Positions 37,730 through 48,088 of a stretch of 64,000 nt of DNA are shown piece after piece. The stretch lies in the NCBI RefSeq assembly GCF_001191005.1, contig NZ_CP012201.1:372001-436000 (forward strand). The letters are read 5' to 3'. A program made the translations under genes and the position numbers. The notes under the pieces are model-generated. The model did not search any database. It had not been told where the DNA came from and worked only from the letters and a program-made list of their open reading frames with translations. Positions within the stretch are counted from its first letter, which is position 1; every line of letters starts with the position of its first letter. This DNA comes from Massilia sp. NR 4-1. GTDB lineage: Bacteria; Pseudomonadota; Gammaproteobacteria; Burkholderiales; Burkholderiaceae_D.

Positions 37730-37972
37730 ATGCACTTTACCCTCTACTCCCGCAGCTATTGCCATCTGTGCCAGGACATGCTGGACGCCTTGAATGCCCT
37801 GCAAACCCCGCAATACCCATTCACCGTCGAGGTGATCGACGTCGATGCCGACGAGGCCCTGGTGGCCCGTTTCGACGAGCTGGTGCCGGTGCTGTTCGCC
37901 GGCCTCGACCAACCCGAAATCTGCCATTATTTCCTCGACGAAGCAAAAGTGCGCGCCATTCTGGCCGCCTGA
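37730..37972 (+). CDS. Glutaredoxin family (DUF836) protein
   Basis: An 80-residue thioredoxin-fold protein starting MHFTLYSRSYCHLCQDML, with the redox pair C-H-L-C at about residues 11-14. The short length and the PVLFAGLDQPEICHYFLD segment match the glutaredoxin-like DUF836 family often found between degP and lepA. It could reduce disulfides or mixed disulfides, but no substrate is known. An in-frame ATG at 37721 adds three residues and cannot be excluded. Nothing suggests export. Confidence 0.82.
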   Translation: MHFTLYSRSYCHLCQDMLDALNALQTPQYPFTVEVIDVDADEALVARFDELVPVLFAGLDQPEICHYFLDEAKVRAILAA

Positions 37973-38052
37973 CGCGGCGTTGTGGCGGTCTGGCGGCCGC
38001 GCCGCGGCGCAAATTATTGGCTAAAAAGCATTTTTGTCGCTGCGCTGCGTCA

Positions 38053-38087
38053 GAAATCCGGATTTCCCCTCTGAAATCCGGTAAAAT
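38053..38087 (+). promoter_or_regulatory. Palindromic operator candidate and -10 element upstream of lepA
   Basis: GAAATCCGGATTTC (38053-38066) is a perfect 14-bp palindrome. A second half-site, GAAATCCGG (38073-38081), starts exactly 20 bp later and abuts TAAAAT (38082-38087), a -10-like element. The arrangement resembles a regulator-controlled promoter. No regulator is known from this window. Confidence 0.5.
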
Positions 38088-38115
38088 GAATGGCTTAGAC
38101 TCAGATTCGGTTTCC

Positions 38116-38163
38116 AAAAGGCGTTCGGCAGGGCATCCTCGCCCGGCCTGGAGCGCTTTTTTT
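38116..38163 (+). terminator. Strong hairpin with T-run between the candidate promoter and lepA
   Basis: AAAAGGCGTTC (from 38116) pairs with GGAGCGCTTTT (to about 38160) with one bulge. Inside it GGC/GCC and GGGC/GCCC extend the stem, and seven Ts follow. It sits downstream of the candidate promoter but only about 33 nt before lepA. It may end upstream transcripts, act as an attenuator, or form the 3' end of a small RNA. Confidence 0.65.
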
Positions 38164-38196
38164 GTATAGCTGTCGTCCCAATACGTTTTGAAATTA

Positions 38197-39986
<1,790 letters not shown>

Positions 39987-39990
<4 letters not shown>

Positions 39991-40916
39991 ACCTGCAAAC
40001 CATCCTGGGCAATTTCGCTTTAATCCTGTTCGTGCTGATGGTGGTCACGGGCGTGATCTGGTTCCTCGATGTGTTCTACCTGGCCAAGCAGCGCCGCGCC
40101 GCGGCCGACCGTGCCCTGGCCGAGTACGATGCGCACCAGGCGCGCCAGACGTCCAACGGCATCGTGGGCGATGGCAGCCCGGCCAAGCGCGCCAAGATCG
40201 AAGCCGATCTGCTGCGCCAGCCGACCTGGGTCGAGTATTCGGGCAGCTTCTTCCCCGTGATTGCCCTGGTGTTTTGCCTGCGCTCCTTCCTGTACGAGCC
40301 ATTCAAGATTCCCTCCTCGTCGATGGTGCCGACCCTGCTGGTGGGCGACCTGATCCTGGTGAACAAGTTCACCTATGGCATCCGCTTGCCGATCCTGAAC
40401 CAGAAAGTGGTGCAGCTCAACGATCCCCAGCGCGGCGACGTGATGGTGTTCAAATATCCCAAGGATATGAGCCAGGATTACATCAAACGGGTGGTCGGCG
40501 TGCCCGGTGATAAGATTACGTATGAGAACAAGCGTTTGACCGTCAACGGCAAGCCGATCGAGTACACCGCGCTCGACGACTACCTGGACGATGAAAACAA
40601 TGAAAGACTTGTCTATAAGAAACAATTCAAGGAAAACCTGAGTGGGGTGGACCACCGCATCCTGAACGACGAGCGCGCCGCCAACATCAATCTGGGCGAT
40701 GTGCGCGAATTCCCGCACAGCGATGCCTGCACCTACCGCTATGAAGGCTTTACTTGCGTGGTTCCTGAAGGCAATTATTTCATGATGGGCGATAACCGCG
40801 ACAATAGCGCCGACAGCCGGTACTGGGGCTTTGTGCCGGACCGGAATATCGTCGGCAAGGCGTTCTTTGTCTGGATGAATCTGGGCAATCCCAAGCGCAT
40901 AGGCGGCATCCACTAA
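39987..40916 (+). CDS. lepB: Signal peptidase I
   Basis: LepB removes signal peptides from exported proteins at the periplasmic face of the inner membrane. The 309-residue protein has an N-terminal transmembrane helix (about 10-32), a charged loop, a second hydrophobic helix (about 88-104), then the Ser-Lys dyad: S112 in PSSSMVPT and K167 in YIKRVVGVPGD. The C-terminal GDNRDNSADSRYWG is the conserved box E. It overlaps lepA by 4 nt and is 12 nt before the DUF4845 gene, as in most Burkholderiales. Confidence 0.98.
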
Positions 40917-40928
40917 ACGGGAGGCGAG

Positions 40929-41321
40929 ATGGCGGCGACAGGGCTCAACAAGCAGCGTGGCATCACTCTGATTGGCCTGATCCTGGTCCTGGCCATCCTC
41001 GGCTTCCTCGGCATCCTGGGCATGAAGATCGTGCCGACCTACGCGGAGTACCGCGCCGTGTCGGCCGCCATCGTCAAGGCCAAGGGCGCCGGTTCGACCG
41101 TCAAGGAAATCCAGAATTCCTTCGACAAGAGCGCCGAAGTGAATTACATCAGTTCGATCAGCGGGCGCGACCTGATCATCAGCCGCGAAGACGGCGAAAT
41201 GCAGGTCAGCTTCGCTTACGAGAAAAAGATCCCCCTGTTCGGGCCGGCCAGCATCCTGCTGGAATACGAGGGCAGCACCGCCAAGGGCGGGGCGCCCCAG
41301 AACGGCAAGCCCGGGCAATAA
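40929..41321 (+). CDS. DUF4845 single-pass membrane protein
   Basis: The 130-residue protein starts with a pilin-like sequence, KQRGITLIGLILVLAIL (about 8-24), one transmembrane helix, then a small soluble domain (about 40-115) with EVNYISSISGRDLIISRE. The N-terminus resembles a type IV pilin-like or pseudopilin leader, but the family (DUF4845) has no established function. It is encoded between lepB and rnc in many betaproteobacteria, which supports the call. It ends in a Gly/Pro-rich tail. Confidence 0.88.
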   Translation: MAATGLNKQRGITLIGLILVLAILGFLGILGMKIVPTYAEYRAVSAAIVKAKGAGSTVKEIQNSFDKSAEVNYISSISGRDLIISREDGEMQVSFAYEKKIPLFGPASILLEYEGSTAKGGAPQNGKPGQ

Positions 41322-41351
41322 GCCGACCAATACGACAAAGCACCAGAGCCA

Positions 41352-42164
41352 ATGAATTATCAGTTATTGCAAACCCGTTTAGGCCACACGTTCCAGGATG
41401 CTGCGCTGTTACAGCAGGCACTGACGCACCGTAGCCATAGCAGTTTGCATAACGAACGGCTGGAATTCCTGGGCGATTCCATCCTCAACTGCGTGGTGGC
41501 CTCGATTCTTTACGAGCGCTACACCAGCATCGACGAGGGCGACCTGTCGCGCCTGCGCGCCAACCTGGTCAAGCAGCAATCGCTGTACGAGATCGCGCAG
41601 AAGCTGGAGCTGTCGCAATTCCTGCGCCTGGGCGAGGGCGAACTGAAATCGGGCGGCTTCCGCCGTCCCTCGATCCTGGCCGACACGCTGGAAGCGCTGC
41701 TGGGCGCCATCTTCCTGGATGCCGGTTTCGACAGCGCGGCGCGCGTGATCCGCGCCTTCTATATCCCCATCCTCGACACGGTCGATCCCCAGACCCTGGG
41801 CAAGGATGCCAAGACCCTGCTGCAGGAATTCCTGCAAGGTAAAAAAATCTCCCTGCCGCTGTACAACGTGGTCGCCACCCATGGCGCCGCGCACAGCCAG
41901 GAATTTGAAATCGAATGCCTGGTGCCCAAATTGGGCGTCCAGGTCTATGGCCGCGGCGGCAGCCGGCGCGCCGGCGAACAAGCCGCCGCCAAGCTGGCGC
42001 TGGAAGCGGCCGAACAGGCTTTGCAGAAAGCGCCGGCCGCGGCCCGCAAGTCCAAGCCGCGCGCGGCCCAGCTCAAGCTGGCCGGCATCGCCACCGTGCA
42101 GAGCGAGACCCCGGCCGACAAGCCGGCCCGCGCTGCTGCCGAAGGCAAGCACGCCAAACAGTAA
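41352..42164 (+). CDS. rnc: Ribonuclease III
   Basis: RNase III cuts double-stranded RNA, including the rRNA precursor. The 270-residue protein has the catalytic signature ERLEFLGDSIL (about 36-46), a second acidic cluster in DTLEALLGAIFLD (about 115-127) and a dsRNA-binding domain (about 150-220). It is about 40 residues longer than E. coli RNase III because of an Ala/Lys-rich tail that is probably disordered. It precedes era by 15 nt, the conserved rnc-era-recO order. Confidence 0.97.
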   Translation: MNYQLLQTRLGHTFQDAALLQQALTHRSHSSLHNERLEFLGDSILNCVVASILYERYTSIDEGDLSRLRANLVKQQSLYEIAQKLELSQFLRLGEGELKSGGFRRPSILADTLEALLGAIFLDAGFDSAARVIRAFYIPILDTVDPQTLGKDAKTLLQEFLQGKKISLPLYNVVATHGAAHSQEFEIECLVPKLGVQVYGRGGSRRAGEQAAAKLALEAAEQALQKAPAAARKSKPRAAQLKLAGIATVQSETPADKPARAAAEGKHAKQ

Positions 42165-42179
42165 AACACAGGTAATCCC

Positions 42180-43082
42180 ATGACTAGCGCACCAACTCCA
42201 GCCGGCTTCCGCTGCGGCTATATCGCCATTGTCGGCCGTCCCAATGTGGGCAAATCGACGCTGATGAACACCCTGATCGGGGCCAAGGTGAGCATCACCT
42301 CGCGCAAGGCGCAGACCACGCGCCACCGCATCACCGGCATCCAGACCCTGGCCGACGCCCAGTTCATCTACGTCGACACGCCCGGATTCCAGACGCGCCA
42401 CGCGAACGCGCTCAACAAGACGCTCAACAAGACCGTCACTAACACGCTCGATTCCTCGGACGTGATCCTGTACCTGGTGGAGGCGGGCACCTTCGGTCCG
42501 GCCGACCAGCAAGTGATCGACCTGCTGCCGAAGAATGTGCCGGTGATCCTGGTCATTAATAAATCCGACCGCTGCAAGGACAAGGCGGTGCTGCTGCCGT
42601 TCGCCCAGCAGGTGGCGTCCAAGTTCGACTTCGCGGCCGTGGTGCCGGTGTCGGCCAAGCTGCGCTTCCAGCTCGACGGCCTGCAAAACGAGATCAAGCG
42701 CTTCCTGCCCGAGAACGATCCGATCTTCGGCGAAGACGACATTACCGACCGCAGCGAGAAATTCCTCGCCTCGGAAATCGTGCGTGAAAAGCTGTTCCGC
42801 TTCGTTGGCGACGAACTGCCTTACACCAGCACCGTGCTGATCGAGAAATTCGAGCAGGAAGGCAATCTGCGCCGCGTCTTCGCCGCCATCCTGGTCGAAC
42901 GCGACGGCCACAAGTCCATGATCATCGGTAACAAGGGTGCGCGCCTGAAGGAAGTCTCGACCCAGGCCCGCCTCGACATGGAAAAACTGTTCGGCGGTCC
43001 CGTCTACCTGGAAATCTGGGTCAAGGTCAAATCCGGCTGGGCCGACAACGAAGCCGGCCTGCGCGCCTACGGCTACGAATAA
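42180..43082 (+). CDS. era: GTPase Era
   Basis: Era is a GTPase that binds the 3' end of 16S rRNA and helps mature the 30S subunit. In the 300-residue protein the G1 loop GRPNVGKST (about 18-26), G3 DTPGF (near 65) and G4 NKSD (near 127) are visible. The C-terminal KH domain carries VEREGHKSMIIG-like sequence (here VERDGHKSMIIGNKGARLK, about 241-259). It follows rnc and precedes recO by 3 nt. Confidence 0.98.
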   Translation: MTSAPTPAGFRCGYIAIVGRPNVGKSTLMNTLIGAKVSITSRKAQTTRHRITGIQTLADAQFIYVDTPGFQTRHANALNKTLNKTVTNTLDSSDVILYLVEAGTFGPADQQVIDLLPKNVPVILVINKSDRCKDKAVLLPFAQQVASKFDFAAVVPVSAKLRFQLDGLQNEIKRFLPENDPIFGEDDITDRSEKFLASEIVREKLFRFVGDELPYTSTVLIEKFEQEGNLRRVFAAILVERDGHKSMIIGNKGARLKEVSTQARLDMEKLFGGPVYLEIWVKVKSGWADNEAGLRAYGYE

Positions 43083-43085
43083 GGC

Positions 43086-43955
43086 ATGACCCGCAGCGCC
43101 ACCGCCGAGCCCGCCGGATTGGCCGTTCCATCCACCCAGGTGCCTGACACCAAAGTGGAGGGGAAGGCCGAGCCGGCGGGCTCGGCTGTTGTTGCGGACA
43201 GCACGCCGCCGCGCCGCCGCGCGCCGCCGCGCGAGCGCACTTTCGGCACCAAGGTGGCGGGGCAGCCGGCCTTTGTGCTGCATAGCTATCCCTACAAGGA
43301 AACCAGCCTGATCGTCGACCTGCTGACGCGCGACTTCGGCCGCGTGGCGCTGATCGCCAAGGGCGCCAAGCGGCCGCATTCGCAGTTGCGCGGCGTGCTG
43401 CAGACCTTCCAGCCGCTGTCGGCCAGCTGGAGCGGCAAGAACGAGCTGCGCACCTTGACCGACGCCGAATGGGTGGGCGGCATGCTGCCGCTGGAGCGCA
43501 CCGCGCTGCTGTGCGGCTTCTATCTCAACGAGCTGCTGGTCAAGCTGCTGGCGCGCGACGATGCCCATCCCGCCCTGTTCGACCATTACGTCGCCACGCT
43601 CAACCAATTGGCCCACAACGAGCCGCCCCCCATCGTCTTGCGAAAATTCGAAAGAGCCCTACTTAGGGAGACGGGCGTGGGCGCCGACCTGACGCGCTGC
43701 ACCGCCACGCGCGAGCGCGTGCAATCCGATGTACAGTATGTGGTGGACCCGGAACGCGGCCCGCGTCCCGAGCGCGCCGCCGACACGGCGCCGCGCGTGG
43801 CGGGCAAGACCCTGCTCGACATGGAAAACGAGGATTACGCCGACGTGCAAACCCAGGCCCAGAGCAAGCAGCTGATGCGCTTTCTGCTGGCCCACTATTT
43901 AGGCGGCGCGCCCCTGAACACGCGCCAGATTCTGATCGACCTGATGCAGTTATAA
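43086..43955 (+). CDS. recO: DNA repair protein RecO with unusual N-terminal extension
   Basis: RecO helps RecR load RecA at gaps in the RecF pathway. The OB-fold core begins near residue 58 (QPAFVLHSYPYKETSLIVDLL), with VALIAKGAKRPHSQLRG following, and the helical C-terminal domain is complete. Of 289 residues, the first ~55 are not typical: they are Pro/Ala/Arg-rich and are partly encoded by a REP-like sequence (43134-43161). Other RecO proteins usually begin close to the OB fold. No in-frame ATG exists between 43086 and the core, although a GTG or TTG inside could be used. The four cysteines of zinc-binding RecO proteins are not evident. Confidence 0.93.
   Translation: MTRSATAEPAGLAVPSTQVPDTKVEGKAEPAGSAVVADSTPPRRRAPPRERTFGTKVAGQPAFVLHSYPYKETSLIVDLLTRDFGRVALIAKGAKRPHSQLRGVLQTFQPLSASWSGKNELRTLTDAEWVGGMLPLERTALLCGFYLNELLVKLLARDDAHPALFDHYVATLNQLAHNEPPPIVLRKFERALLRETGVGADLTRCTATRERVQSDVQYVVDPERGPRPERAADTAPRVAGKTLLDMENEDYADVQTQAQSKQLMRFLLAHYLGGAPLNTRQILIDLMQL
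43134..43161 (+). repeat. REP-like element inside recO
   Basis: CACCCAGGTGCCTGACACCA (43136-43155) and the adjoining AAGTGGA match the core of the palindrome at 19289-19316 (CACCCTGGTGCCTGGCACCA then CGGTGGG) at about 22 of 27 positions. It is in frame within recO and encodes part of the N-terminal extension (TQVPDTKVEG). Confidence 0.6.
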
Positions 43956-43965
43956 AAACACGACT

Positions 43966-44724
43966 ATGAGCTTTCTGAACCCCGTTGGACCCGTTATCGA
44001 CCTGGGCGTGAACATCGACCACGTCGCCACCCTGCGCAATGCGCGCGGCACCGTCTATCCCGATCCGATCCGCGCCGCGCTGCTGGCCGAGCAGGCCGGC
44101 GCCGACTGCATCACCCTGCATCTGCGCGAAGACCGCCGCCACATCAAGGATGCCGACGTGCTGGCGCTGGCGCCGCAACTGGCCACGCGCATGAACTTGG
44201 AAGCGGCCGTGACGCAGGAGATGATCGATTTCGCCTGCCGCGTGAAGCCGGCCGACGTCTGCCTGGTGCCGGAAAAACGCACCGAAGTGACCACCGAAGG
44301 CGGCCTCGATGTGGTCCGCTACCAGAAGGAAGTGGCAGCGGCCGTCAAGCAGCTGCAAGCCGAGGGCATCCGCGTCAGCCTCTTCATCGATGCCGACGAG
44401 GCGCAGATCGCCGCCGCCGCCGCCGTCGGCGCGCCGGTGATCGAGCTGCATACCGGCGCCTATGCCGACGCCGAAGGCGCGGCCCAGGTGGCCGAGCTGG
44501 AACGCGTCAAGGCTGGCGTGCGCTGGGGCGTGCAGCATGGCTTGAAGGTGAACGCCGGCCACGGCCTTCATTACACCAATGTGCAGGCGATTGCCGCCAT
44601 TCCCGATATCGCCGAGCTGAATATCGGCCACGCCATCGTCGCCCATTCCATCTTCGCCGGCTGGGAAAACGCCGTGCGCGAAATGAAGGCCATCATGGTC
44701 GCGACCCGCCTGGGCGCAAAATGA
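43966..44724 (+). CDS. pdxJ: Pyridoxine 5'-phosphate synthase
   Basis: PdxJ condenses 1-deoxy-D-xylulose 5-phosphate with 3-amino-2-oxopropyl phosphate, the last ring-forming step of de novo vitamin B6 synthesis. The 252-residue TIM barrel has the N-terminal LGVNIDHVATLRNARG (about 10-25), the ITLHLREDRRHI segment (about 47-58) and the C-terminal NAGHGLHYTN (about 196-205). It lies 10 nt after recO and overlaps acpS by 4 nt, the conserved recO-pdxJ-acpS order. Confidence 0.98.
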   Translation: MSFLNPVGPVIDLGVNIDHVATLRNARGTVYPDPIRAALLAEQAGADCITLHLREDRRHIKDADVLALAPQLATRMNLEAAVTQEMIDFACRVKPADVCLVPEKRTEVTTEGGLDVVRYQKEVAAAVKQLQAEGIRVSLFIDADEAQIAAAAAVGAPVIELHTGAYADAEGAAQVAELERVKAGVRWGVQHGLKVNAGHGLHYTNVQAIAAIPDIAELNIGHAIVAHSIFAGWENAVREMKAIMVATRLGAK

Positions 44725-45116
44725 TTTACGGCGTCGGCACCGATATCTGCAAGATCGCCCGCATCGAGGAGGCGCTGGCGCGCCACGGCGAGCGTTTTGC
44801 GGCCAAGGTATTGGGGCCGGACGAGCTGGCAATCTACCGCGAGCGCGGCGCCCAGCATCCCAAGCGCGCGCTGCGCTACCTGGCGACGCGCTTCGCCGCC
44901 AAGGAGGCCTTTGCCAAAGCCATCGGCACCGGCGTGCGGCCGCCCATGCTGCTGCCGGCGGCGCAGATGCTGAACGAGGAAAACGGCAAGCCCACCATCG
45001 TCTGCGGCGGTGCGCTGGCCGATTTCATGCGCGAGAAGGGTTTGCGCGCCCAGCTCAGCATCAGTGATGAAGACGACTATGCGGTCGCCTTCGTGATCGT
45101 GGAACAGACAGTATGA
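44721..45116 (+). CDS. acpS: Holo-ACP synthase
   Basis: AcpS transfers phosphopantetheine from CoA to the serine of apo-ACP (acpP at 32838). The 131-residue protein has the magnesium-binding GVGTDICKIARIE (about 4-16, with D8) and RFAAKEAFAKAIGTG (about 56-70, with E61), the two family signatures. It overlaps pdxJ and uvrC by the ATGA motif at both ends, so it is expressed only as part of this operon. Confidence 0.97.
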   Translation: MIYGVGTDICKIARIEEALARHGERFAAKVLGPDELAIYRERGAQHPKRALRYLATRFAAKEAFAKAIGTGVRPPMLLPAAQMLNEENGKPTIVCGGALADFMREKGLRAQLSISDEDDYAVAFVIVEQTV

Positions 45117-46966
45117 GCGAAGAGATGAACGATCCGCGCGAGCAGGTGCTGGCGACGGTCGCCAAACTGCCCAATCTGCCCGGCGTCTACCGCTATTTCG
45201 ATGCGGAAGACAAGGTGCTGTACGTGGGCAAGGCGCGCGATCTGAAAAAGCGCGTCTCCAGCTACTTCCAGAAGAATCTTTCCAGCCCGCGCATCGCCAT
45301 GATGGTGGAGCGCATCGCGCGCCTGGAAACCACGGTCACGCACAGCGAGGCCGAGGCGCTGATCCTGGAAAACAATCTGATCAAGACGCTGCAGCCGCGC
45401 TTCAACATCCTGTTCCGCGACGATAAGTCCTATCCCTATCTGAAGCTGAGCGGCGACGCGATTCCGCGCATGGTCTATTACCGCGGCGCGGTGGACAAGA
45501 AGAACCAGTACTTCGGTCCTTTCCCCAGCGCCTGGGCGGTGAAGGAATCGATGCAGATCCTGCAGAAGGTCTTCCTGCTGCGCACTTGCGAGGACAGCGT
45601 GTACATGAACCGCACGCGTCCCTGCCTGCTGCACCAGATCGGCCGCTGCAGCGCGCCCTGCGTGGGCGCCATCAGCGCCGAGGATTACCGCGTCGACGTG
45701 AACAACGCCGCGCGCTTCCTGCGCGGCCGCCAGACCGAGGTGATGGAAGAGCTGGAGCAGAAGATGCACGCCTATGCCGGCGAACTCAAATTCGAGCAGG
45801 CGGCGGCGGTGCGCAACCAGATCCAGTCGCTGGCGAAGGTGCTGCACCAGCAAAGCATGGAGACCACGGGCGACGCCGACGTGGATATCCTGGCCGTGGT
45901 GGTGCAGGGCGGGCGCGCCTGCGTCAACCTGGCCATGGTGCGCGGCGGCCGCCACCTGGGCGACCGCGCCTATTTCCCATCGCATCTGATCGACGCCGAA
46001 GTGATGGCCGAGCAGTCGATCGAAGTGGAGGTGCTGGCTGCCTTCCTGGTCCAGCACTACACGGAAAAATACACCCCCGGCACCCTGATCCTGAACATCG
46101 AATTCGACCAGCCGGAATTGCTGCTGGCGCTGCAGGAACAGTGCGGCCACCGCATCCACCTGATCTTCCAGCCGCAAGGCCAGCGCCGCCAATGGCTGGA
46201 GCTGGCGCAGAAGGGCGCCGAGATTTCGCTGGCGCGCCTGCTGTCCGAACAAGGTTCGCAGCAGTCGCGCACGCGCGCCCTGGTGGAAGCGCTGGGCGTC
46301 GAATGCGAGGATATCGAAACCCTGCGCGTGGAATGCTTCGACATCAGCCACACGCAAGGCGAGGCGACCCAGGCTTCCTGCGTGGTCTTCCACCACCACC
46401 AGATGCAGAACGGCGAATACCGCCGCTACAACATCAACGACATCACGCCCGGCGACGATTACGCCGCGATGCGCCAGGTGCTGATGCGCCGCTACGAGAA
46501 AGTGGCGGGCGGCGACGGCGTGATGCCGGACGTGGTGCTGATCGACGGCGGCAAGGGCCAGATCGAGATGGCGCGCCAGGTCTTCGAGGAACTGGGCCTG
46601 GACCTGAGCCTGATCGTGGGCGTGGCGAAAGGCGAGGGCAGGCGGGTTGGCCTGGAAACCCTGATGTTCGTCGACGGCCGTCCGGCGCAGGAGCTGGGCA
46701 AGGAATCGGCCGCCCTGATGCTGGTGGCCATGATCCGCGACGAAGCCCACCGCTTCGCCATCACCGGCATGCGCGCCAAGCGCGCCAAGGCGCGCCAGAC
46801 CTCGCGCCTGGAGGAAATCGAGGGAATTGGCGTGAAAAGGCGGCAAAAACTGCTGGCCCGCTTCGGCGGCCTGCGCGGCGTGGTCAATGCCAGCGTTGAA
46901 GACCTGATGTCGGTTGACGGCATTTCCAGCACTTTGGCCGAAGAAATCTACAAACAGCTGCATTAA
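45113..46966 (+). CDS. uvrC: Excinuclease ABC subunit UvrC
   Basis: UvrC makes both incisions in nucleotide-excision repair. The 617-residue protein has the GIY-YIG domain near the N-terminus (GVYRYFDAEDKVLYVGKA, about 23-40), the UVR domain that binds UvrB (about 203-240, ELKFEQAAAVRNQI), the RNase H-like nuclease domain with ECFDISHTQGE and DVVLIDGGKGQ, and two C-terminal helix-hairpin-helix motifs (IEGIGVKRRQKLL and VDGISSTLAEEI). It overlaps acpS by 4 nt and precedes pgsA by 83 nt, as in many proteobacteria. Confidence 0.98.
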   Translation: MSEEMNDPREQVLATVAKLPNLPGVYRYFDAEDKVLYVGKARDLKKRVSSYFQKNLSSPRIAMMVERIARLETTVTHSEAEALILENNLIKTLQPRFNILFRDDKSYPYLKLSGDAIPRMVYYRGAVDKKNQYFGPFPSAWAVKESMQILQKVFLLRTCEDSVYMNRTRPCLLHQIGRCSAPCVGAISAEDYRVDVNNAARFLRGRQTEVMEELEQKMHAYAGELKFEQAAAVRNQIQSLAKVLHQQSMETTGDADVDILAVVVQGGRACVNLAMVRGGRHLGDRAYFPSHLIDAEVMAEQSIEVEVLAAFLVQHYTEKYTPGTLILNIEFDQPELLLALQEQCGHRIHLIFQPQGQRRQWLELAQKGAEISLARLLSEQGSQQSRTRALVEALGVECEDIETLRVECFDISHTQGEATQASCVVFHHHQMQNGEYRRYNINDITPGDDYAAMRQVLMRRYEKVAGGDGVMPDVVLIDGGKGQIEMARQVFEELGLDLSLIVGVAKGEGRRVGLETLMFVDGRPAQELGKESAALMLVAMIRDEAHRFAITGMRAKRAKARQTSRLEEIEGIGVKRRQKLLARFGGLRGVVNASVEDLMSVDGISSTLAEEIYKQLH

Positions 46967-47049
46967 GAAGCTGTGTCGGCTGGTATTAGCAGCGGCGCCG
47001 TTATAAACTAGCGGCGCGTTAACACATAATTCTTACAAGCCGCTGCCTT

Positions 47050-47640
47050 ATGCCCTTCAATATTCCGATCCTGCTGACCTGGTTGCGCGTGGCGCTGATT
47101 CCCCTGGTCGTAGGCGTGTTCTACCTTCCCGATGGCTGGCTTCAGCCGCATGACCGCAATCTGGCCGCGACCCTGATCTTTATCGTCGCCGCCATCACCG
47201 ACTGGTTCGACGGTTTTCTGGCGCGGCGCTGGAACCAGACCTCGGCCTTCGGCGCCTTCCTCGACCCCGTGGCCGACAAGCTGATGGTGGCCGGCGCCTT
47301 GCTGGTGCTGGTGCATCTGGACGGTGGGCGCTGCCACCCGCTGTTCGCCTTCATCATCATCGGCCGCGAAATCGCCATCTCCGCGCTGCGCGAATGGATG
47401 GCCCAGATCGGCGCCTCGAAATCGGTGGCGGTCAGCTCGATCGGCAAGATCAAGACGGCGGCCCAGATGACGGCCATTCCGGCCCTGCTGTACAACGATG
47501 TGCTGCTGGGCGCCATCGATACCCGCTACTGGGGCGAGAAGCTGCTGTGGCTGGCGAGCGTGCTGACCGTGTGGTCGATGCTGTATTACCTGCGCAAGGC
47601 ATGGCCGTTGATCAAGGAAAAAGCGGGAAACTTGAATTAA
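47050..47640 (+). CDS. pgsA: CDP-diacylglycerol-glycerol-3-phosphate 3-phosphatidyltransferase
   Basis: PgsA makes phosphatidylglycerol phosphate in the inner membrane. The 196-residue protein has about six hydrophobic segments and the complete CDP-alcohol phosphotransferase signature: D51, D54, G55, A58-R59, G68, D72 and D76 in DWFDGFLARR and FGAFLDPVADK. It sits between uvrC and a tRNA-Gly/tRNA-Cys cluster, the same order as uvrC-pgsA-glyW-cysT in E. coli. Confidence 0.98.
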   Translation: MPFNIPILLTWLRVALIPLVVGVFYLPDGWLQPHDRNLAATLIFIVAAITDWFDGFLARRWNQTSAFGAFLDPVADKLMVAGALLVLVHLDGGRCHPLFAFIIIGREIAISALREWMAQIGASKSVAVSSIGKIKTAAQMTAIPALLYNDVLLGAIDTRYWGEKLLWLASVLTVWSMLYYLRKAWPLIKEKAGNLN

Positions 47641-47655
47641 TTTGAAATGTTGCCC

Positions 47656-47683
47656 TTGACCAGTTCTGTAGATCGTCTATAAT
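47656..47683 (+). promoter_or_regulatory. Promoter of the tRNA cluster
   Basis: TTGACC (47656-47661) and a perfect TATAAT (47678-47683) are 16 nt apart, 41 nt before the first tRNA-Gly. Confidence 0.85.
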
Positions 47684-47724
47684 GCTGGCCTGTTGTTGAT
47701 GACGACGCGCTGTAAAAAGCAAAT

Positions 47725-47800
47725 GCGGGAGTAGCTCAGTTGGTAGAGCGCAACCTTGCCAAGGTTGAGGTCGAGAGTTCGAGACTCTTCTCCCGCTCCA
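47725..47800 (+). tRNA. tRNA-Gly (GCC), copy 1
   Basis: A 76-nt cloverleaf: acceptor GCGGGAG pairs with CTCCCGC, D-arm AGCTCAGTTGGTAGAGC, anticodon GCC at 47758-47760, T-arm with GTTCGAGAC, and an encoded CCA end. Confidence 0.98.
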
Positions 47801-47870
47801 AAAAACGTCGTAATCGGTAAAATTGCTGGAATAGTAGTAACGTTTCTGCGATAATGCGTTTCCCTGAAAT

Positions 47871-47946
47871 GCGGGAGTAGCTCAGTTGGTAGAGCGCAAC
47901 CTTGCCAAGGTTGAGGTCGAGAGTTCGAGACTCTTCTCCCGCTCCA
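47871..47946 (+). tRNA. tRNA-Gly (GCC), copy 2
   Basis: Identical in all 76 positions to copy 1, with encoded CCA. A GATAAT element at 47850-47855 could give it a separate weak promoter. Confidence 0.98.
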
Positions 47947-47989
47947 GTTCAGAGGCGCAGCAGTAAAGTAGTTGGCAGTACCACTCCAA

Positions 47990-48065
47990 GCGGGAGTAGC
48001 TCAGTTGGTAGAGCGCAACCTTGCCAAGGTTGAGGTCGAGAGTTCGAGACTCTTCTCCCGCTCCA
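47990..48065 (+). tRNA. tRNA-Gly (GCC), copy 3
   Basis: Identical to copies 1 and 2. The spacer from copy 2 is 43 nt and shows no promoter. Confidence 0.98.
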
Positions 48066-48088
48066 AGTGCAGATAGTAAGACTCCAAT

